Positions 1 to 10,873 of a DNA stretch of 64,000 nucleotides are shown here, piece after piece. A program made the position numbers and the translations under genes. The DNA comes from Paramacrobiotus metropolitanus (lineage: Eukaryota > Tardigrada > Eutardigrada > Parachela > Macrobiotidae). The notes beneath the pieces are model-generated. The model had not been told where the DNA came from. It worked only from the letters and a program-made list of their open reading frames with translations, and searched no databases. How positions within the stretch are numbered: position 1 is the stretch's first letter; each line of letters opens with the position of its first letter. The stretch lies in NCBI RefSeq assembly GCF_019649055.1, contig NW_026570228.1, forward strand, positions 1,364,001-1,428,000, written 5' to 3'.

Positions 1-1704
1 GCTTCCCACACTGTCGACGCCACATCTCCGCCCACCGGCACACGCGTCCAGGGCAAATCAACATCCAGCTCCAGGCTGGTATCCCAGATCTTCAGCAGTT
101 TCGTCAAATCATACTGCAGGCGCACCCTACACCGGACCAGATGGATAGCATTACAAGGCAGATCCCGGAACGCTGCGATCAGATCGCCCAAGTGGCCGCT
201 GAAGCCATTCCCGGCGCCTGGCTTGTGCACCTCACAGGCTTGCGGGTCCGTGGAGAAAACGGGATGGCGCGGTTGCGAAAACAAATTCGTAACGCCGGCC
301 ACGTACACTCCGGTTAGACGGATCCCGGGGCGGTTTTGTGCTACGTAGTGAATCATGTCCAGCATGGTATAAAATTCCGGCACGTGGATGCTCTGCTCGC
401 GGTCATGGAGGATAACATTCTTCGTGGAGGAGCGCAGGCGCTTAAAGATGAGTGCCGTGAGGATGTACTGTAAATCAAGCAGCTGTGGGTTAGTACCACC
501 CGTCTCGATGATAATGTTGGCCGTCAAATCGGGAAAGTCCAGAACAGCGTCCCACGCTGGGCACACCGCGCGCAGCTGGATTTGTGTCGGCGTGTCCAAG
601 TGGGTAAACACTTCCTGCCACTCGTCCAGCCGCAGTACACAGCATTCATCCATCGTCCCCAAAACATTCACACACTTAACAGGAGCTTGAATCGCACGCA
701 AGATACCAGGAAGACCCCGGATTAGTGCATTGTGCATCGCCCGCACAATTTTCTATGAATGATGCATAAAAAAACTGAATTAGAAAATTAGCATTCGAGC
801 CTTTTTTTCAATCCACGCATTCTTAATCACAATTTGTGATAAAAGCGAAATCTAGCAACGCAGTTATAACTGGTCTGTCAAACTGTAAAATGAATCGGAT
901 CATTCAGCATTGTATTTTTGTGCAATAACCGGGCTAAGAATGATTCACGGGGTAAGAACTAAGATAACGACAAACCTGTGCCACGTCTTGGGTCTGTGGC
1001 GGCGGAAATTCCTCCGGACGCCCGTAGCTATCTTGAGTATCGCCTACCTCCACAATATACTGCACCTGCTCATCCGCGACATCAACCCAGACCACTTGAC
1101 CTTTGGAGTCACGTCGCCACATTGTCTGCAGATCCTGTATCACCTGCACCAGCTGCGCCACTGACGCCCCACGACACTCAAGGGGAAACGGCATGTTGCA
1201 CTTCACAAAGCGCCCCGGTCCAACGCGCAAGGGCAACGTCAGCCGCGACCACATAAAATGTATCGGCCGCTGCTCCGTCCACCAGTTATCCGGCACGGGA
1301 TCGCGGATACGGTGCTTGGGGACGATGTCCGTCCAGGTAACACCACCCTCGCTCTCGCCCTCAACCACGGCCACAGTGGAGCACTCCCAGAACTCACACC
1401 AATACGATGCGTCCCAAATTCGTGCAGGATTTATCATTTTTGCGGGACACCAGCGCCATGGCCCGTCGGGACACTCACGTCGGAGCACTTCCACGGGAAG
1501 GGGCTCGGTCTGATTCCAATACCTATTCAGGCAGCGCTCGGAAAGGGAGACCCTGTTTAACGACACGAATTCGCGTCGACGCCCGGGACACAGCAAATCG
1601 ATGTGGAGCCCGTTATCCGCCACGTCCACCACGCGGCCGAACAGCAGGGTGCGGTTGTCCCCCACAATGTTGATGTCACGGGCTCGTTCCACAGTGACAA
1701 ACAT
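1..1704 (-). CDS. Copy A: FMRP-N-like / F-box fusion protein, 3' end cut by window edge
   Basis: Two exons are visible. Exon 1 (1704-976, 243 codons) starts at the family start MFV and holds two Agenet/Tudor-like barrels and a KH0-like segment, ending at a CAG|GTTTGT donor. Exon 2 starts after an ATAG acceptor at 752 and runs off the window; it carries the F-box (DEWQEVFTHLDT...VCPAWDAV). Intron 1 is about 223 bp and both exon phases fit (phase 0). No stop or frameshift is seen, so the copy may be functional. It is the most divergent minus-strand copy: its start has an extra residue pair (FVTVERARD against FVARTRD). Role inferred from domains: binding of a methylated or RNP partner by the N-terminus and recruitment to an SCF-type ligase by the F-box. 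Exon 3 must lie outside the window. Confidence 0.7.
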
Positions 1705-3362
1705 GGCTTTGGTAATGGGTGTCCGGGCATAACCGAAAATGCAAAGCATAGTAGAAGTACAGATACATACAACAGTTCTGTATTTATGTACTTACTGCAG
1801 ATGTTGTACGACTATGACAGTACTGTGCAAGCTGAAGCGAATTCAAGCAATGAACGTAAGTAGGTGGCAATACTGTATCGTACCTAAGCTGGGAAGCAAC
1901 TGAACAGTCAGGAAAGATGAAAAGGATAGCCATGGCAGAAGAGAAAGCAAACAGGAGACCAGAAGTAATTACAAAAGTGCAGAACCCACGAGAAACCAGA
2001 AACCGTACACGATATACGGATTCTGCCTGCAACAGAAACGTACATATCTACTCTGTATACTACCCACAGATTCTCCGTACCTCTCTTTGCGAAGCGTAAC
2101 AGCCGTTACTGTCGTTACAACAGAACTGGAATACAGGATTGTATGAAGAATTTTCTGGCGTTGGGAAGGAAAACAGTGTATAGGCTGACTTTTGGATGGA
2201 TGAAGCGCAGCAGATCTGCAGTAGAAATAAGCAGACAACGATCGATGCAATGTCGATCGTCGTAGCAAATGACGTAGATTTGACTTATCCGTGCCGTTGG
2301 TTGACGATGGATTTCTGGGCAGTTTGTTAGAAAACACAATGACGAAATTTCGGGGACTTCGCAAAAATTTGGAAATGTTAACCGTTAACATAGCATTTCA
2401 TAAATCGAAAACCTCGAAATACTGGATCACGAAGGGAAGCATACTTACTAGAGCAACCGCGCTGCCACACTGGGCGGTTCTCCCTGCGTGGCTGCGTCAA
2501 CGGCAACCATCAGATTTTTGTAGATTGACTAAAAGATTGTAGATGTGACTGGTAACTGGTAAGTCGTTATAAAGCAATTTCCGTAGGAATACTCTGTATG
2601 TAAAGGTTAAGCTGAAGGGAGATCGTCCATATGCAGTTCTCGGTATCTGTGTAGAAATGACTCTGTGGCCCTTCCCAGTTCAAAATCTTGAGATATGCAG
2701 CGGCTTTATTTTGCAATCCGAAATTCGAATCTGATTACAAACTGTAACAGCAGAATCTATCTTTGAAAAAGTCCCGAAGGCAGTTTGTGTTTATGTTTGT
2801 GTTTTTTATGTTCGCCGAATCCGATCCGCATCATAAGTGTGTTAAACACGAGTTTCACTGCCTGGGAAGATCAAACCTGACTGGTTATCGATTCACCGGC
2901 GGTGCGGTTCCGTTGAAAATTAGGGAAACTTCGAGGGAAACACTTGGGAACACTTTATTTTGTTATACTTCTTACATATCACAGCAAAAGCGTAGTAAAA
3001 GTGCAAATACAGTGATCAGCTTACCGTGCTGCATCGCAACCATAATAAATTTGTCTTGAATTTGATGTTTTCCATTGACAAACAAACACCTTAAAAGTAA
3101 AAATGTCACCAAACAATTCCGAATATTTTGGTAACTGTACTTTCAAAAAACTCCGAAAAAAGGAGAAAGGGAGTCAGGAATTTGGTAACGGAAATTACGA
3201 ATCCGTCAAAGCACAAACGAGCCGCAAACCCGAAACCCACACACGAGAAACGATTACGCACAAACTCGGTGTCAAAAACATTACTTACTGCGAAACAATA
3301 ATCAAAAGCTAGTTACCACAGCACAAGACAACCGCCACAGCTAAAATAAGCTAAGCCGATCC
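1705..3362. other. Intergenic, no gene recognised
   Basis: Upstream of copy A and downstream of fragment B1. Open frames here are short, overlap one another on both strands and show no conserved motif. The last 250 bp (about 3110-3340) resemble the 3' flanks of the other cluster copies (near 17460-17600 and 31380-31450), so they belong to the duplicated unit. Confidence 0.5.
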
Positions 3363-4020
3363 TCAAAGGTCACTGCGCAGAGCCAGAAGAAAGCGCAGTG
3401 TTGTGAGGGACAGCTTTTCCACACGTAGTCCGTCCAGTCCATCCATGCATCACTCTTTACCGCGATACTGCAGTGACGGACGCGGATACGCGGTGTGTGT
3501 CGTGGACGTGCACAACACCTGCCAAACATAGAATGCGGTTGAGTGAACAATGAAGTAGCATTTCGCAAACACTGCATCGTCTGCATGTAATCAGTAATGG
3601 AGCCATATTATGTCCTAGCAACGACAACGATATCTGCGAATATTAGTTACAATCGATTGCCAAGAGAGTTGTGTACGAGCTGAAGGAAACAAAAGACCCA
3701 TCAGCACTTCCAAATACGCCACACTGCACTTCCTTAATAATTCTCAATAATTTGAAAAAATTTAGAAGGTTCTCTTACTTTACAGACGGCCCAGCGATAC
3801 AGCTCCAGGCTGTATCGGGGGCTTCGTTCCTCCCACGCGATCGCCGCCAACCACTCCCACAGTGCCCGCATCTCGTCCCTGCTGGGGACCGGTAGCGCCG
3901 CTGCCACCGCATTCCACACCGCAGATGCCACATCCCCGGTCAACGGCAGACGCATCATCATGTCGACATCCAGGCGTAGATTTGCGTCCCAGTCCTGCAA
4001 CAGTTTCGACAGATGCGCTG
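3363..4020 (-). pseudogene. Fragment B1: C-terminal half of an FMRP-N/F-box family copy
   Basis: The minus strand carries the end of exon 2 (about 4020-3779, from LLQDWDANL to AVCK at a GTAAGAG donor) and exon 3 (3518-3363). Exon 3 has a premature stop: the conserved Trp codon after YRGKE reads TGA. The whole N-terminal part is missing because the copy is truncated at about 4020, where an oppositely oriented copy (B2) begins. The lesions make it a pseudogene; orientation and exon order match the other minus-strand copies. Confidence 0.75.
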
Positions 4021-4055
4021 CGCTATGCGCTGGCAGTGCCCCAGCATCGTTAGCC

Positions 4056-5563
4056 CTGTTTGTGGTTCGGACCCGTGACATCATCGTAGTGGGCAACGGA
4101 AACGTTGTGCTGTATGGCCGCGTGGTGGATGTGGCGGACAACGGACTTTACATCGATCTGCTGTGCCGTGACCGTCGACACGAACTCATTCCATTCAACC
4201 GTGTCTTTCTGCCCAAACCAGTGGAATTTGAGGACTGGAAATACGGTAGCATCAGGAGGGACCAGCCGTGGGAGACCATTCCCATGGACGTGCTTCGCCG
4301 CGGAAATCCCGGTGGGGGCTTACGCTGGGTGCCCGCGAAAAAACCTAATCCGACGCCGCACTCAACGTTTTGGACGGATAACGCCACGGTGGCTATCGTC
4401 CAGGGATAGGACGAAAGCGGCTCCATCTGGACGGATATTGTAACCAAGCAGCGTCTGCGCCTTCCCCTGCCAAACGACTGGTGGACGGAAATCGATGATA
4501 AGGGACCACACTCACAGATGGAGCCATTGCCGCATGCAGTGGGACGCCATGTCAAGCGCAGTATGCCGCTGCCCGCCGAGTGTCGTGGAGCGTCACTAGC
4601 CCAACTGGCGCAGATGATCAGGGAGCTGCCGGCCAAACACCAGCAGGCCTCCAAAGGACAGGTGATCCACGTCGATGTCGCCGATGTGCAGGTGCAGTTC
4701 ATTGTGCAGCTGAACGGGACGTTTGGTCTCCGCTGCGGCAAGCCGAAGACATGGCGCAGGTAAGGTAATTCGTTACATTCTCACCGTAGTCGTATTTCGT
4801 TACATTCTCACCGTAATCTTCCGGGCATACTGGCATGATACTGCGTGCGATAACGGTGCCCGCAGAATCGTTGGATACCTGCATGACGACGGATGAATCG
4901 CTTTCACTGGGCGTAGATGTATGGCAGGAGTGTTCGCCCATTTGGACACGCTGACCCAGACAAAGCTGCGCGCGGTGAGCGCGGCAAGGAACGCTAATCT
5001 GGAATTACCAACCTTGACGGGCAACATTGCCATCGAGACGAGCGGTGCTAGGACATTTGCGATTGATGTGCAATATATTCTATGGCGCCACTTAATAAAT
5101 GCCTGCGCTCCTCCACCCGATTCGTTATCCTACACGATCGCGACCAATGCATCGACATGGCAGACGTCTTAATTGATGTTGGATATTATGCACTACGTGG
5201 CGCGGACTGACCACGGAATCCGTTCGGCGCTGTATGTGGTCAGCGTGACGCGCTTCTCGGAATTCGCCCGCATGAATCATCAACACTGCGAGGTGCATGC
5301 TCCCGACGACTTGAATGTCGGCGGGGTGTCGTTCGGGGGTCACCTCGATGCTCTCATCGCATCGTGTCGCGATCTGCCGTGCGCTGCCATTCGTCTGGTG
5401 CGGTGCTGGGTGTCTTTGCGCTACGATCTGGCCGGTCTGCTGCGTTTTTGGGACGCTCGTCTGGCAGCTGCAAGATTTGCGTCTGGAGAAACTGTCTTGC
5501 ATTGCCCTGAGCGTTCTGCTGACCCTGTGTGACCTTAAAGGTTCCAGCTTGTGGTCGGAATAG
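4056..5563 (+). pseudogene. Copy B2: inverted, multiply broken FMRP-N/F-box family member
   Basis: The plus strand carries exon 1 homology (4056-4759) whose start codon is CTG where paralogs have ATG. It has an in-frame TAG in the VQG(Q)DD motif near 4407 and a one-base loss near 4708 that shifts the frame before the QAEDMAQ end. The F-box region (from about 4895) is frameshifted inside the EWQEVF motif and has another TAA near 5170. At about 5460 the exon 2 sequence (RFWDARL) runs directly into exon 3 sequence (LQDLRLEKLS). The end of exon 2, intron 2 and the start of exon 3 are therefore deleted, giving an exon 2/exon 3 fusion that ends at 5563. Confidence 0.8.
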
Positions 5564-5977
5564 TTTATTCAGATGGGGCGATGTCTTGCAGAATAATAAT
5601 TATCTTTTTGCGCGTTTTTTCTATTGGTTGTGGACGTTGCGGAGCCGCTGGTCTTATGGCGTTCTACAAATTCCTGCTTCTGTTTCTTCTTTCATTAAAA
5701 TCTCTTGAAATTAACCAGTGAAATTACGAATTGTATGGTGACATGTTTCCATTTGGATGCGGATGCAGACATGCATTTACTGTTGGGAAATAAACTTTGA
5801 CGTTCAGTTTACAAACTTGACCCTAACCTTTCATTCACAGCGGCGAACATTAATTCCCAGCACAGCGCCACTATCCTAAGATTTTCCGCACCTTTGCTGA
5901 AAACAAAATACAACTTAGCGGAGGAGCTGATAGAGTTTCGGATGGCAAACTGCATAATCTACATACAGTCCTCAACA
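5564..5977. other. Intergenic, nothing recognised
   Basis: No conserved frame, RNA gene or clear repeat seen between pseudogene B2 and the foldback element. Confidence 0.4.
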
Positions 5978-6680
5978 GTTTTTAAGAGAAGTGGCCCGGT
6001 ACATGGTACCAAAATCGTGTATATGCACGAAAACTTTCACTTTCGCGCACTCCCAAACCCTTTTTTCTTTTGTTTTATGAGATTCTGTAGTCAGATGATT
6101 TGTATACACAGGCGAGAAAACCGTTTGTTCGCGCAGTATCCGGTTCGGGAGTTATGGCACTAAGAAAATTCCAAAAAGTTTAAATGCATTCAGGTGTACC
6201 AAAAGTCTCGTTATGGACTGATCTCCTTCAAATTTCGCACGTAAATGCACATGGCAATGAAGATCGTTTTTACACCGATCCACAGTTCCACGATTTTTTT
6301 CAAATTTTAAAATGAATTTTAAAATTTTTGAAATTCATTTTAAAATCTGAAAAACATGCTAGAACAGTGGATCGGTGTAAAAACGATCTTCATGGCCATG
6401 TGCATTTACGTGCAAAATTTGAAAGAGATTGGTTCGTAACTTCGTAATGAGACTTTTGGTACACCTGAATGCATTTAAACTTTTTGGAATTTTCTAAGAG
6501 CCATAACTCCCGAACCGGATGTTGCGCGCACAAACGGTTTTCTCGCCTGTGTGTACAAATCATCTGGCTGTAGAATGTCATAAAACAAGAGAAAAAAGGG
6601 TTTGGGAGTGCGCGAAAGTGAAATATTTCCTGTATGTACACGATTTTGGTACCATGTACCGGGCCACTTCCCTTAACACC
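5978..6680. repeat. About 700-bp foldback (inverted-repeat) element
   Basis: Two arms of about 330 bp are near-perfect inverted copies of each other. The left arm starts near 5983 (GAAGTGGCCCGGTACATGGT) and the right arm ends near 6675 with its complement. The axis is near 6315-6330 in an AT-rich palindromic stretch. Open frames on both strands here mirror each other and are not genes. No convincing target duplication was found. Diverged pieces of the same sequence lie in the introns of both kinase copies (about 57170-57300 and 62515-62625), and weaker ones near 16960-17260. Confidence 0.85.
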
Positions 6681-7207
6681 ATAGCTGCACAGTGCAGCTA
6701 TTTTGTAGGCCGTGTAGAGCTGTAGCCTGCACAGAAGTACTGTACATACTCGTATGTACTGTATCTGGCGTGCTTGTTTTCCATTATCTAGCTCCGCCAC
6801 TAATGAATTAATGTAAAATCAACACTATAAATTATTGTGAAATTTAGGAATAATAATCTTTTAATTTATCACATATCTTCGACCACGTTTTATGACACTT
6901 CGATCACGTAAGAATGAGTACATAAGTGACTAAGTCATCAGGTTAGAAATACAACCAGAAAACCGGAATAACAACAGAAAAAAGTAATGCCAGTTTCCTA
7001 CATAAGTTAACTCTTTTTTAACGGAAATCTCTAACGATGCTATTAGAATTCTTCTCGCTGAAATTAAAGGCACGAAGCTCCGCAAAAGGCAGCACATCAC
7101 CGGGCCGCAACACTCGAGATTCCGCAGAATTCACAACAACCCACAAACGATGTAAGAAAAGCGATAAAATCAAAATTAACAGCAAGGCTCCGACGCTGCA
7201 AAATAAG
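6681..7207. other. Intergenic, AT-rich, 3' flank of copy C
   Basis: No gene seen. Sequence near 7020-7200 resembles 20260-20440 downstream of copy E, so it is part of the duplicated unit. Confidence 0.45.
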
Positions 7208-10085
7208 TTACTGGGCCCACTCTGGCCACTTAAAAGAATTAGTAAGGCAGCCGTGCAGGAGCAGCAGAAAGCGCAGCGTTGTGCGAGACAGTTTCTCTAG
7301 ACGCAGATCCTGCAGGCCATCCATGCACCACTCTTTCCCGCGGTACAGCAATGACGGACGCGGATCCGCGGTATGCGTCGAGCACAACACCTACCAAATA
7401 AAGAATAAGTTTGAGTAAACATTGAAGTAGCACTTCGAAAACACTGCTTGTAATGGCGCAATACTATTATCTATCAGTACTCGTACCACAACGGTATCTG
7501 CAAATATTAGATACAAGTGTCAAGAGACTCGTGCACGAGATGAAGAAAACAAAACCTATTTTTTAAAACGCGACACTGCACTTCCCTAATGATTAGAAAA
7601 AAATTTCAAAGATTCTCTTACTTTGCAGACTGCCGTGCAATTCAGCTCTTGATTCTCATCCCGCGCGATCGTTGCCAACCAATCAGACAGCGCCCGCATG
7701 TCTTCTCCGCTGGGGGCCGGCAGCGCCGCTTCCATCGCATTCCACACCGTCGACGCCACATCCCCGTTCAGCGGCAGACGCGTCCTGGCCATGTCGACAT
7801 CCAGATGCAGATCTGCGTCCCAGTTCCATAACAGCTCGGACAGATCGTAGCGCAATCGGACCCGGCACCCCACCAGATGGATGACGTCACACGGGAGACC
7901 GCGGAAAGCTTCAATTAAACTCTCCAGGTGACTCACACAAAAGTGCGGACGGTCAAGCTCGAATAAACCTTCGGGGTAACCCTCCAAAAATATCGGCCCC
8001 CCGAATTCGTGTTCGGGATGGTGCACATCGCAGGTCTCCGGATCCAGGTCGCCATAGCCTAGGTCCGGTTCCGAGACCAAGTTTGTAATGCCGACCGCAT
8101 ACAGCGCTGTTAGACGGATTTCGGGACGGGTTCGTGCCAGGAAGTGAAGCATGTCCAAAATGGTAAGTAATTCCTCCATTCCGATGCTGTGTTGACGGTC
8201 ATGGATGATAACGCGCTTGGTGAAGGAGTGCAGACCTTTAAAGAGGGGAGCCATGAGGGAATACTGAAGGTCCAGCTGGCGCTCGCTAGCAACACTCGCC
8301 TCGATGACAATGTTGGCCGTGAGGACAGCGGTGTCCAAAATAGCGTCCCAGGCTGGGCACACCGCGCGCAGTTTAGTCTGGGTCAGTGTATCCAGATGAG
8401 CGAACACTTCCTGCCACTCGGCCACACCCAGAGCACGTGATTCATCCGATGTACCACAGACAGGCAAATGTTCAACGGGAGTCGTAATCGCACGCATTCA
8501 CAGCATTTATCCTCAGCTGGTAAGAGTGGAGGCATCTAGGGAGTAGGATTCCCCGCCCGGGTACCGTACCCCGGGCACGATGCCATGATGTTAAGTTGCT
8601 TCAAGCCGAATCCCTCCACCGTTCTCCAACCGGCATCCGCGAACCCCCGCCTCGATGAGGTTTAGGAAGCCCATCTTCATATTGTTCCCGTTTACGTTCC
8701 CTTAACCGAGTGATGTATGCGTCTCTTTTCGTTAAACACGCGTCCTCGCCCTAGATGCCTGGCGAATTCTATCATCACTCTCAGACTGCCTAGCATGGCT
8801 TTGAGCTGCATGACGAACTCTTACGTTCGTTTTGGGCGCACCACAACCCTCTGCAGCCAACAATTATTGCATGATACTCCACATCAACCACTTTAAACCT
8901 ATCTCTGATTTTCTGTGTCAGGCGTTGGTATTTCTCCACCTTGGCATTATATGCCTCACACAGTTTGTGCTTACTGTCATCCCAACGGACTGCCACATCA
9001 ACCACGTAGGCTACTTTATCCTTGCACGCTACGACGTCAGGCCTTAACATACCGACCTCCGTGTGAAACTGCACTTCCCTCCGACACTTGGTGCCGTTTT
9101 TCCCAAGTTCTGTACAGACAAACTCACAGATGTCGTTATGCCGACCAATCCACGCAGGATGCCCGGGAGGCGACCAATCAGCGCTTTTTGCAACGGCCCA
9201 ACAATTTTCTGTAGCAATCAACAACAATTCAAAAAAAATTCCAGACACCGATTAATCCCGTGACATGTGGTAAATCTCACTGGAAGGAAGACGGATGAAT
9301 TATAGACGAATGAGTATTAAGGCTGCTAGCGGATAATTGTGTTTAAAAAATTTCAACATATGCCAATTTACCTGTGCCATATCATCCGCTTGCCGCTGCG
9401 GAAATTTAGCGTCACCGTTAAGTTCCACAATAAAATGCAGATGCTCCTCCACGACATCAACACAGACCACCTGTCCTTGGCGTGCCCGTTGGTGCTTAGC
9501 CTGCACTGCCCGTACCACCTCCACCACCTGTCCTACTGACACTGCACGACACTCGTCCGGCAGCTGTATACTGCGCTTGACAAAGCGTCCCGGTCCGATG
9601 GGCACCAGACGCGTGACCGCCAACATCCCTGGATCCTCCCGGCGTGAATCCGGCCCCGAGACGTCCTGGACGGGATAACGGAGGCGGCACTTGGGGACGA
9701 TCTCCGTCCAGATGGCACCGCTGCCCTCCCGCCCCTGGACGACAGCCACCGTGTAGTAATCAAACGGGAACGATGGTCCAGTCCCCGTCAGACTCTCCAG
9801 TTCCCCGGGCCACCAACGCCACGCGCCACCGGGATATTGACGGCGCAGCACTTCCACGGGAAGGGCCGATGATGGCGCCAACGTTAAAACGGTATAATAA
9901 TCCCGTTCTGTGAAATGTCGGGGCTCGGATAGGAAGAGACGGTGGAACGGGATGAGTTCGCGTCGGCGGTCGCGGCACAGTAGGTCGATGAAGAGCCCGT
10001 TGTCCGCTACGTCCACCACGCGCCCATACAGCAGGACGTTGTTGTCGCCCAATACGTTAATGTCACGGGTTCGCGCCACAAACAT
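7208..10085 (-). pseudogene. Copy C: FMRP-N-like / F-box fusion gene split by a retrotransposon
   Basis: Exon 1 is 10085-9372 (238 codons): two Agenet/Tudor-like barrels (RRELIPFHRLFLS; EVLRRQYPGGAWRWWPGE; IWTEIVPKCRLRYP) and a KH0-like end, with a CAG|GTAAAT donor. Exon 2 begins at 9208 after CTACAG, is interrupted at 9151 by a non-LTR fragment, resumes at 8490 and ends at 7622 (AVCK|GTAAGAG); its F-box lies near 8370-8450. Exon 3 is 7390-7208. Without the insertion and one CACGCA copy, exon 2 is 927 nt, exactly in frame, so a 607-residue protein would be predicted. There are no other lesions, which points to a recent insertion. As it stands the frame is broken unless the element is bypassed. 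Confidence 0.85.
8497..9150 (-). mobile_element. 5'-truncated non-LTR retrotransposon with restriction-like endonuclease
   Basis: The insertion is flanked by a 6-bp target duplication CACGCA (8491-8496 and 9151-9156). The minus strand encodes about 120 residues of a C-terminal domain with the R-P-D-V-V...VVDVAVRW pattern, followed by AYNAKVEKYQ and a C-terminal Cys/Trp segment. This is typical of the PD-(D/E)XK endonuclease of R2/NeSL-type elements. The reverse transcriptase is absent (5' truncation). After the stop near 8790, about 290 bp of apparent 3' UTR end next to the duplicated target. It sits inside exon 2 of copy C in the same orientation. Confidence 0.85.
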
Positions 10086-10873
10086 GACAATGAAATTCTG
10101 GGGAACCGTTTGCCTACGCAAAGGGATGTATTTAATTGCAGACGTTACAATAAAACAGGCAGAAGCAGTCCTATTGATCCAGAGGATCGCAGGAATGTAG
10201 GCACTTTAATGGTCCAACGGAAAAAAGATCAGTTACTGGTGTTAAGGTTGTGAAACAGCAGAACTAAGGATCTACAGTGCGAGTCTGCGAGGCGATATTG
10301 AGAAATGCACACACAGGCAACGAGAACGCCAGCAGAGAAACAAAGCACCGTTCTCACACGGTATTGTTAAGACATAATCATTCTTACCTCTGAAAATTAG
10401 GAAACCTAGGAATAACAGATATATCGTTGAAGCTTGTAGCGAAACACTCTGTGAGTGTGAAGCTTTTTGGGTTCCTCGATGAACTCACTGACCGGAATTT
10501 CGCACTATGAAATCAAATCACGCATCTGATTTGCTAGACGCCCGTTCTTATGGTCGTAACTCGTAACCAGCTTCTCCAAGTGGCCGGGCTGCAAGTGGAG
10601 GCTGCTCTGTCTATCTGTTGTAACGCGAATACGCCCTCTCGTAGCGGCTACGTTAAGGCAACTGCCTGCCAGCTTAAACAGCTGCACGGCCTGACTGCAC
10701 TGAAGTGACTAAACAGTAAACACTCATAACGCCTGCTGTGATTTCGAATCCCTAACTTTTCTGATCTTTCTCTTTCTGTCTGCTTTCAATTTGTTTGTCA
10801 GTGTTGTGGAATTTATTGTCTCTCTCGTTTATTTTGTTCCTAATAGTTTATTCGCGTCCGATAAAGTGTAAGA
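10086..10873. other. Divergent intergenic region between copies C and H
   Basis: About 790 bp between two head-to-head family members. It is recognisably similar to 27690-28534 (between F and I), and its C-proximal part also to 33519-34000 upstream of G. It probably contains promoters for both directions. Confidence 0.55.
10138..10163 (-). promoter_or_regulatory. Conserved upstream block, copy C
   Basis: A block reading on the plus strand as GCAGACGTTACAATAAAACA, then GGCAGA, lies 53-78 bp upstream of the copy C start. Near-identical blocks precede copies E, F and G at similar distance. It is likely a core promoter or leader element of the minus-strand subfamily. Confidence 0.5.

Noticed and set aside
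1969-2391. 140-codon minus-strand open frame
   Set aside because: Overlaps other open frames on both strands, no domain or signal, and composition like non-coding DNA.
6390-6800. 136-codon minus-strand open frame with copies on the opposite strand
   Set aside because: It is the mirror image of the frame at 5894-6163 produced by the foldback arms, not a gene.
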